DNA of 64,000 nucleotides from Paraburkholderia tropica. GTDB taxonomy: Bacteria > Pseudomonadota > Gammaproteobacteria > Burkholderiales > Burkholderiaceae. Below are positions 1-8,754 of this stretch, piece by piece. The stretch's first letter is position 1; every line of letters begins with the position of its first letter. Below the pieces are notes generated by a model. The model saw only the letters and a list, made by a program, of their open reading frames with translations. It searched no databases and had not been told where the DNA came from. The DNA lies in contig NZ_FNZM01000018.1 of the NCBI RefSeq assembly GCF_900109265.1, forward strand, positions 21,021 through 85,020, written 5' to 3'. Both the position numbers and the translations under genes were made by a program.

Positions 1-867
1 CGCGCTGCCGAAGCGAACGCAAACGCATGGCAAGCTGCGAGCACGCAAGCCGCCGAGCGTCAGCAATTCATTTGCGATGCGCTTGCGAAAACCGCGAATG
101 ATATCGCCACGCAAACCGAATCGCACGCCAACGGCACGCTCGCTGAAATCGCGCGCCTCGTCGACGCGAACGCCGCCGCCTGGGAGCGCGCCAGCACGCA
201 CGCCACGGAACGCCAGCAGGCGATCTGCGACGCGCTCGCGCAAACCGCGACCGACATCGCCACGCAAACCGAAGCGCATGCCAACGGCACCATCGCCGAA
301 ATCTCGCGCCTCGTCGAAGCGGCTTCGGAAGCCCCGCGCGTGGCCGCCGAAGTCGTCGCCGAACTGCGCCAGAAGCTCTCCGAGAGCATGGTTCAGGACA
401 CCGCGATGCTCGAAGAGCGCGGCCGTCTGCTCGCGACCGTCACTACGCTGCTCGACGCCGTGAATCACGCGAGCACCGAGCAGCGCACGGCGATCGACGC
501 GCTCGTGCAGACCTCGTCGGGTCTCATGGAACGCGTGGGCGCGCGCTTCGATCAGCAGGTCGAGACCGGCGCGCAGACGCTCGAAGGCGCGGCCGCCCAG
601 GTGACGGGCAGCGCCGTCGAAATGGCGAGCCTCGGCGATGCATTCGGCCAGGCCGTGCAGCACTTCGGCGAGTCGAACGACAAGCTGATGACGCAGTTGC
701 AGCGTATTGAAACCGCGCTCGACAAGTCGCTCGCGCGCAGCGACGACCAGCTCGCCTACTACGTCGCGCAGGCGAAGGAAGTGATCGATCTGAGCCTGCT
801 GTCGCAGAAGCAGATCGTTGAGAACCTGCAACGCCTGAGCATTCAGGCGGGAGCTGAAGCCGCATGA
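1..867 (+). CDS. DUF802 coiled-coil protein (5' end outside window)
   Basis: The reading frame is open from the first base, so only the last 288 residues are visible. The sequence is almost entirely helical, rich in Ala, Glu, Gln and Thr, and contains two copies of a 51-residue repeat (period 153 bp, starting near bases 61 and 214) built around ICDALAxTAxDIATQTE. Pfam DUF802 is described as a repeated region, which fits. No membrane segment is present in the visible part; in this family one would be expected nearer the missing N-terminus. The stop overlaps the start of the MotB-like gene (ATGA), implying translational coupling. I infer a long cytoplasmic or periplasmic tail of a membrane complex formed with the next protein; the biochemical role is unknown. 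Confidence 0.75.
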   Translation, partial: RAAEANANAWQAASTQAAERQQFICDALAKTANDIATQTESHANGTLAEIARLVDANAAAWERASTHATERQQAICDALAQTATDIATQTEAHANGTIAEISRLVEAASEAPRVAAEVVAELRQKLSESMVQDTAMLEERGRLLATVTTLLDAVNHASTEQRTAIDALVQTSSGLMERVGARFDQQVETGAQTLEGAAAQVTGSAVEMASLGDAFGQAVQHFGESNDKLMTQLQRIETALDKSLARSDDQLAYYVAQAKEVIDLSLLSQKQIVENLQRLSIQAGAEAA

Positions 868-1517
868 ACGACGAGATCGACGGCGGCGCGGAGCCGACCG
901 CGCCGGTCTGGGCCGCATTCGGCGACCTGATGGCGGCGCTGCTAGGCGCGTTCGTGCTGATCCTCGTCGGCGTGATCGGCATGCAGCTCGAAGCGTCGTC
1001 GAAGCTCGCGAGCGAGGTCAAGCAGCGGCAGATTGAAACGCAGCGCCGCAAGACGCTTGAACAGGCGCTCGCCGGGCCGCTCGCGGCGGGACGCGTGACG
1101 CTCGTGAACGGGCGCATCGGCATCAGCGGCAACGTGCTGTTCGCGCTGAACTCCGATCAATTGCAGCCCGAGGGCCGTGAGTTGCTCAAGAGTCTCGCCG
1201 GGCCGCTCGCCGCGTATCTGCGCGACCGCGACCAGATCCTGATGGTCAGCGGTTTCGCCGACGACCAGCAGGTGCACGCGGGCAATCGCCGTTTCGCGGA
1301 CAACTGGGAACTGTCCGCCGAGCGCGCCTTGACGGTGACGCGCGCGTTCATCGACGCGGGCGTGCCCGCGCGTTCGGTGTTCGCGGCGGCGTTCGGTTCC
1401 GAGCAGCCCGTCAGTTCGAACGCCGACGAAAGCGGCCGCGCGAAGAACCGTCGTGTGGAAATCGCGGCCGTGCCGCGTCCGACCTCGGCTGCGCCCGCGG
1501 CGAATGCTCATGAATGA
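864..1517 (+). CDS. MotB/ZorB-like OmpA-family inner-membrane protein
   Basis: This 217-residue protein has one N-terminal membrane segment (about residues 15-40) beginning WAAFGDLMAALLGAF. That is the pattern of MotB/TolR/ZorB-type stator subunits, with D21 in the position of the proton-carrying aspartate. A helical linker (45-75) leads to an OmpA-like peptidoglycan-binding domain (about 85-205) ending in the typical GRAKNRRVEI signature. It therefore probably anchors an ion-driven complex to the cell wall. The gene overlaps both neighbours: 4 bp with the coiled-coil gene upstream and 8 bp with the DUF2894 gene downstream. A plain OmpA-family protein without channel function is the alternative, but the charged residue in the membrane segment argues against it. 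Confidence 0.8.
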   Translation: MNDEIDGGAEPTAPVWAAFGDLMAALLGAFVLILVGVIGMQLEASSKLASEVKQRQIETQRRKTLEQALAGPLAAGRVTLVNGRIGISGNVLFALNSDQLQPEGRELLKSLAGPLAAYLRDRDQILMVSGFADDQQVHAGNRRFADNWELSAERALTVTRAFIDAGVPARSVFAAAFGSEQPVSSNADESGRAKNRRVEIAAVPRPTSAAPAANAHE

Positions 1518-2139
1518 CGATACGCCGGTTGCGGCATCAACCTCGGTGTCCGCGCGCGCGACGCTCGATGCGTGGCGGGAGCAAGGCGCGGATCGGCTCG
1601 ACACCGTGCGCTATGCGCTGATCGACGCGCTGGAGCAACGCGCGAGCGCTCATGACGGCGCGGCGCGTCACGTGCTCGACGCGCGCATCGATACGCTGAT
1701 CGCCGATTACGCGGCGAGAATCGAGCAAGCGGCGGCGACGCATGCCGCGTGCGCTGAGGATGCGGTGTCCGCCAAAGACGATCCGCAGCGCGCATTCGCG
1801 TCGCTCGCGGCGGACGCCTCGCGCGACGCCCGCAACGGACCGCCCGCCGATCTGCTCGACTACTTCCGCGACGTCTGGTCGAAACTCAGCGCCGACCAGC
1901 AGGTTCAGCAGTCGCTCGATCAGGTGCCGAAAAACGCCGGCCCGCTGAATTCGAGCAGCCTCGTGCACCGCGCGCTGCTGCTGATGCGCGAACTCTCGCC
2001 GGGCTATCTGCGCCAGTTCCTCGCGTATGCCGACGCGCTGTCGTGGATCGAGGATCTCAACGGCGGCGGCGCGCCGCTAGCGAAGGAAGCGCCGCGCGCG
2101 AGCGCCGCGAAGAAAACCACGCGCAGCCGCGCGAAGTAA
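1510..2139 (+). CDS. DUF2894 family protein
   Basis: This 209-residue soluble protein matches the DUF2894 family by its C-terminal core (about residues 115-190, with QSLDQVPKNAGPLNS and LSPGYLRQFL). The tail is Ala/Lys/Arg-rich (KKTTRSRAK). The start chosen is the ATG inside the end of the MotB-like gene (8-bp overlap); an upstream in-frame ATG at 1453 would run through that gene. There is no signal peptide or membrane segment, so it is probably a cytoplasmic partner of the two preceding proteins. Its function is unknown. Confidence 0.75.
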   Translation: MNDDTPVAASTSVSARATLDAWREQGADRLDTVRYALIDALEQRASAHDGAARHVLDARIDTLIADYAARIEQAAATHAACAEDAVSAKDDPQRAFASLAADASRDARNGPPADLLDYFRDVWSKLSADQQVQQSLDQVPKNAGPLNSSSLVHRALLLMRELSPGYLRQFLAYADALSWIEDLNGGGAPLAKEAPRASAAKKTTRSRAK

Positions 2140-2336
2140 AAGCGAAGCGGGCGGGCGACGCACGGCCCGCTTCGTCGGCGAACACGCTATCCGCGCATTT
2201 CTGCGCCTTTCTGTGCATTCCCCCCGCTCTCAAGTGTCCGGCCACGCACGACGCGTCGCATCGCGTTCCCGTGGCATGATCCAGGCGTTCTCCCAGTTTC
2301 CGTCCCGGGTACGTCACGCTTCTGGAGCGCGCCACC

Positions 2337-3506
2337 ATGTCCCGTTTCACGCCGAGCACTCCCGCCTCGTCTGCGTCGCCGCTTTCCGCTGAATCCCGCC
2401 TCACACGCCGCGCCCTGAGCCCCGTCGCCGCGCTCGCTGCCGCCGCCGCGCTCGCCTGCACGGCCTTCGCGCTCTCGCCGCTCGCCGAAGCCTGCACGCG
2501 CGCGCTCTACGTCGGCGACAGCGGCCTCGTCATCACGGGGCGCACGATGGACTGGTCCGAAGACATGCGCTCGAATCTCTGGGTGTTCCCGGCGGGCATC
2601 GAACGCACCGGCGAAGCGGGCCCGAAATCGCCGCGCTGGCGCTCGAAATACGGTAGCGTGGTCGTCTCGGGTTACGACATCGGCAGCGTGGACGGCATGA
2701 ACGAGCGCGGCCTCGTGGCCAACGCGCTGTACCTCGCGGAGACCGATTACGGCAAGCCGGACTCGGGCCGCCCACCGATGGCGATCAGCCTGTGGGCGCA
2801 ATACGTACTCGACCGCTACGCCACCGTGAGCGAGGCCGTCGACGCGCTCGGCAAGGAGCCGTTCCAGATCATCGCGCCGCCGCTGCCCGGCGGCAAACCG
2901 GTTTCGATCCACCTCTCGCTCTCCGACGCGAGCGGCGACTCGGCGATCCTCGAATATCTCGACGGCAAGCTCGTAATTCATCACGGCAAACCCTACAAGA
3001 TCATGACGAACTCGCCGATCTACAGCGAACAGCTCGCGCTCGACACTTACTGGAAGAGCGTCGGCGGCCTGAGCTTCCTGCCCGGCACGAACCGCGCCGC
3101 CGACCGTTTCGTGCGCGCCTCGTTCCTGCTCGACGCGATTCCCAAGAGCCCCGATCCGAATTACATGGCGGGCGTGCCGCAGCAGAACGGCGCGTTTCAG
3201 CAGGTGGCGAGCGTGATGAGCGTGATGCGTTCGGTGAGCGTGCCGCTCGGCATCCGCACGCCCGAGACGCCCAATCTTTCCTCGACGATCTGGCGCACGG
3301 TGGCCGATCAGACCGATCTCGTCTATTACTTCGATTCGGCCACGCGCCCCGACACGTTCTGGGTCTCGCTGCGCAAACTCGATCTCAAGCCCGGCGCGCC
3401 GGTCCTGAAACTGACGATCGATTCCGGCCAGATGTTCTCGGGCGAGACCGCCGACAAATTCGTCGCTACGCCTTCGTTCACGTTCATGCCGGCGCCGCCG
3501 CCCTGA
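2337..3506 (+). CDS. Secreted linear amide C-N hydrolase (choloylglycine hydrolase / penicillin V acylase family)
   Basis: This 389-residue protein has a long N-terminal signal region (residues about 22-52, Ala-rich) ending at EA|CTRALY. In Ntn hydrolases of this family the cysteine (C53) becomes the N-terminal nucleophile after processing, and the TMDW motif that follows it is also a family hallmark. Gram-negative relatives such as the Pectobacterium enzyme hydrolyse penicillin V and long-chain N-acyl-homoserine lactones; which substrate applies here cannot be told from sequence. It is expected in the periplasm. It appears monocistronic, with GGAG about 11 bp before the ATG, and converges on an AraC gene. 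Confidence 0.85.
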   Translation: MSRFTPSTPASSASPLSAESRLTRRALSPVAALAAAAALACTAFALSPLAEACTRALYVGDSGLVITGRTMDWSEDMRSNLWVFPAGIERTGEAGPKSPRWRSKYGSVVVSGYDIGSVDGMNERGLVANALYLAETDYGKPDSGRPPMAISLWAQYVLDRYATVSEAVDALGKEPFQIIAPPLPGGKPVSIHLSLSDASGDSAILEYLDGKLVIHHGKPYKIMTNSPIYSEQLALDTYWKSVGGLSFLPGTNRAADRFVRASFLLDAIPKSPDPNYMAGVPQQNGAFQQVASVMSVMRSVSVPLGIRTPETPNLSSTIWRTVADQTDLVYYFDSATRPDTFWVSLRKLDLKPGAPVLKLTIDSGQMFSGETADKFVATPSFTFMPAPPP

Positions 3507-3569
3507 TTCGAGTCGATCACGGCAACGCCAAATAATTCGGCATCCGTACTATTTATTTGACATGCCGCG

Positions 3570-4547
3570 TCAATGCGGCGACGCGGCCGCCGGATGCGGC
3601 ACGTAAGTCACATCGCGCAGGCTGCGCGCGTACTGTTTGGGCGCCATGCCCGACCAGCGCCGGAACGCGCGAATAAAGGCTTTTTCCGACGCATAGCCCA
3701 CGCTGGTCGCGATCTCGATGAGCCGTCGCCGCGAGTCTCGCAGCGCGCCGCTCGCCACATACATGCGATACGCGGTCAGATGGCCGATGGGCGTTTCCTC
3801 GACCAGTTCGACGAAGCGCGCGCTGAAACGCGATCGCGACATGCCCGCCGTGGCCGCCAGCGATTCGACCGTCCAGTCGCGCTCCGGATGCCGATGCAGT
3901 TGCGCGATCGCGCGGCCGATCTGCGGGTCCATCAGACCGCGCAGCCAGCCGGTATGGCTGATCGCCGACGCCAGATGCGCGCGCAGCAACTGCACGAGCA
4001 GCACATCCGCGAGACGCGCGGCCGCGACGGCCCACCCCGGCTGGCAAGCCATCGATTCGCGGATGAACGACATCAGCGTGTCGGCGAGCCAGGAACCGAC
4101 CGCCGCATCGTGCTTGCGCACGTGAATGAGCGGCGGCAGCACCGAAAAGAGCGGATTGCGCACGGCCTCGCGATAAAACACGATGCCCGTGTAGAGATCG
4201 CAGACCGCGCCGCCGCCGCCCGCGTTCAGGCGCAGCGGCGTGTCGAAACTCGGCCGGATACCGGCACGCGCGACGAGGTCGTCGAACCGCTCGGGCGCGA
4301 CGCCCGCCGCCGAGGCCAGCACGTGCGCGTGGCCATGCGGCAGCAGCACGAAGTCACCCGGCTCCACGCGCAGCGGCGCCATGCCCTCCACGCTGATGAT
4401 GTAGGGCTCGCCGAAGCCGGTGCGGAACACGGCGCCCTCCACCGCGGGTTTGTCGAACGCCCACGGCGCAGTGAGCGAGAAATGGCCGGTCACCACCGCG
4501 TCGGCGCGCAGGTCGGCCAGCGCGCCGCTCAACAGGTCAGTCGCCAT
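3570..4547 (-). CDS. AraC family regulator with cupin N-terminus
   Basis: This 325-residue transcription factor has an N-terminal cupin-type sensor (about residues 1-190, with GDFVLLPHGHAHVL) and a C-terminal AraC DNA-binding domain (about 215-315) containing two helix-turn-helix units and the ending GMAPKQYARSLR. The frame is open for a further 177 codons upstream, but the start at 4547 is preceded by a good ribosome site (CGGAGAGACA), and the upstream part is the antisense shadow of the porin gene. The ligand is unknown. It lies just downstream of the porin on the same strand and could be transcribed with it. Confidence 0.88.
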   Translation of the reverse strand: MATDLLSGALADLRADAVVTGHFSLTAPWAFDKPAVEGAVFRTGFGEPYIISVEGMAPLRVEPGDFVLLPHGHAHVLASAAGVAPERFDDLVARAGIRPSFDTPLRLNAGGGGAVCDLYTGIVFYREAVRNPLFSVLPPLIHVRKHDAAVGSWLADTLMSFIRESMACQPGWAVAAARLADVLLVQLLRAHLASAISHTGWLRGLMDPQIGRAIAQLHRHPERDWTVESLAATAGMSRSRFSARFVELVEETPIGHLTAYRMYVASGALRDSRRRLIEIATSVGYASEKAFIRAFRRWSGMAPKQYARSLRDVTYVPHPAAASPH

Positions 4548-4572
4548 TTGTCTCTCCGAAAAACTTGTTTTT

Positions 4573-4597
4573 GCGCGGCGCGACCGTTGCGCCGCGC
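4573..4597. terminator. Hairpin between porin and AraC gene
   Basis: A 9-bp perfect GC stem (GCGCGGCGC / GCGCCGCGC) with a 7-nt loop sits in the 77-bp gap downstream of the porin stop. There is no U tract on the minus strand, so it may only weaken read-through into the AraC gene or protect the porin mRNA 3' end. Confidence 0.35.
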
Positions 4598-4624
4598 CGC
4601 GTGTTTGCTTCGGCGTGCGCCGCG

Positions 4625-5698
4625 TCAGAAGCGCTGCTGAATGCCCATCATCGCGCCGAACTGGTTCGCGCCCGTCGTGACCGTGCCGGCGGCGGCCACC
4701 GCATTCGCCGCGAGCGCGCTGTTCAGCATGTACCCGAGCGAAGCATAAAGCGTCGTGCGCTTCGAAATGAAATAATTCGCGCGCGCGACCAGCAGCGTCG
4801 AGCTCGACTGCTCGCGCAGAATGTAACGCAGCGCCTGGGCGTCGAACGCGACGGTCGGCGTCAGGTAGTAGTTTGCGCCCAGAAAAAAGAGGTCGGATTG
4901 CGCGTGCGTCGCCGCCGCCGTGTTGCGACGGATCCAGCCGCCGCCGATCTTGCCGGAGCCGAATTTTACATAGCCGTCGACGATCACGCGCTTGTCGGTA
5001 TCCGCACTGCTCACGAGCGGCGCCGACGCGCCGGGTCCGCCGTACATCACGTCGTACGATGCCGCCGCGCCGCCCCACGCGCTGTCGTAGGCGAGCATCA
5101 TCGTGTACTGGCGGCAGGCGACGGCGTCGCCGGCCAGCTGGCCTCCGCAGTTGGTCGCCGAGGGACCGGCCGGGCCCGCCGCGTCGCGCCCGAAGCTGTA
5201 GGTGCCACCAACCGTCACGCCGTGGAATTTGCCGAGATAGCCCACGGCGTTGTCGCTGCGCGCGTTCGGCAGATAGCTGTCGAAGCTCGCCATCGAATGG
5301 ATCGACGGGCCGATCACGTCGGCGTTGAGCAGCACGTACATCGACATGTTCATCTGGCGGCCGAGCGTCAGCGTGCCGTAGTCGCTGCTGATGCCGAGGT
5401 TCGCCTGCCGTCCGAACAGGCGGCCGCCGTAGTTGAGCGCACCGCTATTGGCCGCGAAACCGTTCTCGAGCACGAAGAACGCCTTGTAGCCGCCGCCGAG
5501 ATCTTCCTGGCCGCGCAGACCGAAGCGCGACGGCACTTCGCCCGTGAGCGTCGGCATGCCGACGAACGAGCCGCCTTTCGCCGCGTTGTTATAGAACTCG
5601 ATGCCCGTATCGACGATACCGTACAGCGAAACGCTGCTTTGCCCCCACGCAAGCGCCGACGCGCTCGCCAGGCACGCTGCCGCAACCATTTTCTTCAT
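4625..5698 (-). CDS. General porin (Gram-negative porin, OmpC-like)
   Basis: This 357-residue outer-membrane protein has a classical signal peptide (MKKMVAAACLASASALAWGQ, cleavage at about residue 19/20). The mature start SSVSLYGIVDTGIEFYNN and the C-terminal QFGAMMGIQQRF with its terminal Phe are typical of Burkholderiales trimeric porins. It should form a 16-stranded beta barrel that lets small hydrophilic solutes through. It is preceded by a long non-coding region that probably carries its promoter. Its length is normal for the family. Confidence 0.92.
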   Translation of the reverse strand: MKKMVAAACLASASALAWGQSSVSLYGIVDTGIEFYNNAAKGGSFVGMPTLTGEVPSRFGLRGQEDLGGGYKAFFVLENGFAANSGALNYGGRLFGRQANLGISSDYGTLTLGRQMNMSMYVLLNADVIGPSIHSMASFDSYLPNARSDNAVGYLGKFHGVTVGGTYSFGRDAAGPAGPSATNCGGQLAGDAVACRQYTMMLAYDSAWGGAAASYDVMYGGPGASAPLVSSADTDKRVIVDGYVKFGSGKIGGGWIRRNTAAATHAQSDLFFLGANYYLTPTVAFDAQALRYILREQSSSTLLVARANYFISKRTTLYASLGYMLNSALAANAVAAAGTVTTGANQFGAMMGIQQRF

Positions 5699-6207
5699 GC
5701 CGATCTCCGAACCATTTAATTAGTGATACTTATGTATTGTGGAAATGCCGGGCCGTGGAGCGTGCCCGGCTTGCTACGTGCGAGAGAATCAGTTTGTGTT
5801 GCTATTGTTGTTGCCCGGTGCCGGAAACCGTTGCGCTTTGCGCGGCGTACCGCACGTGCACGTATTCCCTCCCCAGAAGCCGACTTGAATCGCGCTTCAA
5901 AAGCCTGCGGCGATGTGTGAAATTCTTGGGGTGGACAAAATCACCGGCAATGGCGTGAAGGCTCAAAAAAGTTGCCGATCGTCTCTTTTAATTGAGCGCG
6001 ATGGAATGGGATGTCGGTTTACAGGTTTTCCCTTAAACCCTTTTATGGTGCGGATTCCAGACTTTTAGCGCAGACGAATGCACCGTAATAGTGATTCATC
6101 CGCGATTGACCGTTTCATATATGGAATAGAAACGGGATTGTAGACGCCATAGCACAGTTAGCGGCGAATCAATCGACAATCAAGTGAATGCACAAAAAGC
6201 GATGCGC
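5699..6207. other. Non-coding region upstream of porin
   Basis: No convincing gene lies in this 5' region of the porin; the only open frames are short and lack ribosome sites. The stretch about 5930-6190 is clearly richer in A+T than its surroundings, as expected of a promoter or regulatory region. A 7-bp inverted repeat (CCGTTTC / GAAACGG) lies at 6110-6135 around a TTCATATATGGAA core and could be a protein-binding site. Confidence 0.5.
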
Positions 6208-6243
6208 AAAAAAATCCCGCCGATTCCTTGCGGAAACGGCGGG
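6208..6243 (-). terminator. Rho-independent terminator of the galU-glycosyltransferase unit
   Basis: Read on the minus strand this is a CCCGCCG...CGGCGGG stem (7 bp, 14-nt loop) followed by A and seven T. It lies about 115 bp beyond the stop of the glycosyltransferase gene and is oriented to end that transcript. Confidence 0.75.
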
Positions 6244-6358
6244 TAAAGCGGAAAGGCGGGGGACCTTCCCGGGACCAATCGTGCTGAACGCACGCTTCAG
6301 CTCAAACGTTCATCACGAAACTCAACATGAGGCTCGTCACAAGCGTCATCGCGCAGTT

Positions 6359-7507
6359 TCAGTGCGCGCGGCGTAGCGCCGTACGCAATTGCAGACCAAA
6401 GGCGCGCGTCAGTCGCTCGTGTGCGATGCGATCGAGTTCACTACGCATCACCGCCATGCCCACGCCGGCTATCGACAACAGATCGTCCACACTGTCGACC
6501 AGCCAGCGCATCACATCGCGGTCGAACGCTGCACCGAGCGACTCGGCACGCACCCGCCGCGCGACGCTCGTGCGAGCCGGCCGTCTCGAACCGTGCCGCT
6601 CCGGCCGACGGCTCAGCAGCAGATCGGTGGCCGCAATGAGCTTGCTGTTCTGCTCCGCGTCGCGCACCATGCCCGCATAGACGAGCCGTTCACCGAGACT
6701 CGCGATCAACTCACGCAGCGGCGAATTGCGCAGCGCCCACACGTTGCCCTGCAACGCGAAGCGCACCCCCGGCAACTCGAGCAGCCGCGCAATCAGCGGC
6801 GTCCATGACAGATCGCCCGCATCGAGCAGCAGATCGACATCGGCCGTCACCAGCAGGCCGTCTTCGCCGACCTTGAACGCTTCGCGTGCGAGCTTGCGCT
6901 GCGGCGGCGCGAACTGTCCGTGCCACGGATCGGGCAATACCCTCACCGCGCGCTCGCCGATGCATTCCCCACGCAGACGCTCGTTGAACGAGAGCAGCGT
7001 CGCGTCCATCGCTTCGATCGCCTCGATCGCGTTCTGGCCGAGATGCGGCGACGCGCTGCCATTCAGTTCGCCCGCCACGAAGTCGTCGCTGTTGTAGAGA
7101 AACACGAAGCGACGCGTGCGCGCGAAACGCTCGCCGCGTTCGTCGAGGCGAATGGCGAGCGCATCGAGATAGTCGTCGGCGCCCAGCAGCACGAGATCGG
7201 CCGGCTGATTCGAGCGCGCATCGGGCAACACATCTTCGGCGGCGTCGAGCAAGGCTTGCGCCGCGTCGTCGCCGAGCACACGGGTATTCGCGCCGTCGAA
7301 ATTCAGACGCGACGCCACGAAGCGCACATCGGTCCACGTCGGCGCAATGCGGCGCGCGAGTTCGCTGCACGCGAAGTCCTCGCGCGTCACGATGAAAACA
7401 GGCCGACGCGATCGCTCGCGCACCGCGGAAATCGCACTGGCGAGCACATTGAGGCGAAAGCCTCGCGCAACGGGTTCGACAAAAATGACAGGCGCGGTGT
7501 CGGCCAT
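6359..7507 (-). CDS. Putative glycosyltransferase (GT-B-like) next to galU
   Basis: This 382-residue protein starts at MADTAPVIFVEP, 8 bp after the galU stop; the open frame upstream of that is antisense or shadow sequence. The second half (about residues 215-310) resembles the nucleotide-sugar half of GT-B enzymes: it has a GDLSWTPLIARLLELPGVRFALQG-like stretch and LVYAGMV. The usual E-x7-E motif is not evident, and the region after LLLSRRPE is Arg-rich and poorly conserved-looking. Cytoplasmic, no membrane segment. It probably transfers a sugar during exopolysaccharide synthesis or is a related carbohydrate-binding protein. The family call is tentative. Confidence 0.5.
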   Translation of the reverse strand: MADTAPVIFVEPVARGFRLNVLASAISAVRERSRRPVFIVTREDFACSELARRIAPTWTDVRFVASRLNFDGANTRVLGDDAAQALLDAAEDVLPDARSNQPADLVLLGADDYLDALAIRLDERGERFARTRRFVFLYNSDDFVAGELNGSASPHLGQNAIEAIEAMDATLLSFNERLRGECIGERAVRVLPDPWHGQFAPPQRKLAREAFKVGEDGLLVTADVDLLLDAGDLSWTPLIARLLELPGVRFALQGNVWALRNSPLRELIASLGERLVYAGMVRDAEQNSKLIAATDLLLSRRPERHGSRRPARTSVARRVRAESLGAAFDRDVMRWLVDSVDDLLSIAGVGMAVMRSELDRIAHERLTRAFGLQLRTALRRAH

Positions 7508-7515
7508 GCGGGAAC

Positions 7516-8400
7516 TCAAGCCGCCTGCGCGATGCCGGGCAGCGTCGCGAGATACTCGCCGAATTCGCCGGCCACTTCCGGATGCCGCAGCGCGAATTCC
7601 ACGGTCGCCTTGAGATAGCCGATCTTGCTGCCGCAATCGAAACGCGTGCCGCGATACTTGTAGGCCAGCACCTGTTCGTCCGCGAGCAGCGCCTCGATCG
7701 CGTCGGTGAGCTGCAACTCGCCGCCCGCGCCGGGCTTGAGCGCACGCAGATGCGAGAACACGCGCGGCTTGAGCACATAGCGGCCCACCACGCCGAGATT
7801 CGTCGGCGCGACTTCCGGCGCGGGCTTTTCGACGATGCCCGAAATCTTGATGATCGACTCGCCCCATTCGCGGCCATCGACAATGCCGTACGACTTCGTA
7901 TCCTCCGGCGGAATCTCCTCCACGCCGATCACCGAGCTGTGATAGTGATCGAACACGTCGATCATCTGCCTCATCACGGGCGGCTGCCCGTAAAGCAGAT
8001 CGTCGGCGAGCATGACGGCGAACGGATTGTCGCCCACGAGTTTTTCCGCGCACAGCACTGCATGACCCAGACCCAGCGCTTCGGGCTGGCGCACGTAAAA
8101 GCAGTCCACGTGACTCGGTTTGATGCTGCGAACGAGTTCGAGCAGTTTCGCCTTGCCGCGCGCTTCGAGTTCCGCCTCGACTTCATACGACTTGTCGAAG
8201 TGATCCTCGATCGCGCGCTTGCTGCGCCCCGTCACGAAGATCATCTCCGTGATGCCCGCGGCCATCGCTTCTTCCACGGCGTACTGGATCAGCGGCTTGT
8301 CGACGACCGGCAGCATCTCCTTGGGGCTGGCCTTCGTCGCGGGAAGAAAGCGGGTTCCGAGACCTGCAACTGGAAACACTGCCTTGGTGACCTTCAGCAT
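7516..8400 (-). CDS. galU: UTP-glucose-1-phosphate uridylyltransferase
   Basis: This 294-residue enzyme makes UDP-glucose from UTP and glucose-1-phosphate, the donor and precursor for the exopolysaccharide. The nucleotide-binding signature GLGTRFLPATKASPKEMLP lies at residues about 13-31, followed by VVDKPLIQYAVEEA and the conserved LGHAVLCAE region. The start MLKVTKAVFPVAG matches the family; an upstream ATG (8439) would add 13 unrelated residues. It is followed at 8 bp by a putative glycosyltransferase and diverges from ugd, which consumes its product. Confidence 0.95.
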   Translation of the reverse strand: MLKVTKAVFPVAGLGTRFLPATKASPKEMLPVVDKPLIQYAVEEAMAAGITEMIFVTGRSKRAIEDHFDKSYEVEAELEARGKAKLLELVRSIKPSHVDCFYVRQPEALGLGHAVLCAEKLVGDNPFAVMLADDLLYGQPPVMRQMIDVFDHYHSSVIGVEEIPPEDTKSYGIVDGREWGESIIKISGIVEKPAPEVAPTNLGVVGRYVLKPRVFSHLRALKPGAGGELQLTDAIEALLADEQVLAYKYRGTRFDCGSKIGYLKATVEFALRHPEVAGEFGEYLATLPGIAQAA

Positions 8401-8754
8401 GGGTAAGTTCGCGTTCGTAAGGTGGTTCGGCGCGAGCACGTCACTCGCGTTTCTGGCGGCTGTGCGAACAGACTAGGCGAGCGAACTTCCCTGCAACGGC
8501 ACGCGGCGGAAAACGCCCCGGTTTTGGCTACTCACTCCACAAACGTCGCACTTTTTACGCATTCAAGACACGTTCTTCGCGATTCAATACGTGGTCCCTA
8601 TGCGATGTCGAAAACGGAAAACATCCTGGCCGATCACGCCAGCTTGCTCCGGCGACACGCTCGCGCGCCAAAGATGCAGCAGGCCCGTGGCGATTGCGTC
8701 AACACATCGCCATCGATTCCCGAACCACATCGCTTGAATCATTCATCCAGAGCC
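8401..8754. promoter_or_regulatory. Divergent galU/ugd intergenic region
   Basis: This 354-bp gap separates the divergent starts of galU and ugd and must hold both promoters. The ugd frame stays open upstream to 8422, but the extra residues do not resemble the family and the real start MKVTIVGTGYVG is at 8755. I see no clear operator or structured RNA. Confidence 0.5.
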
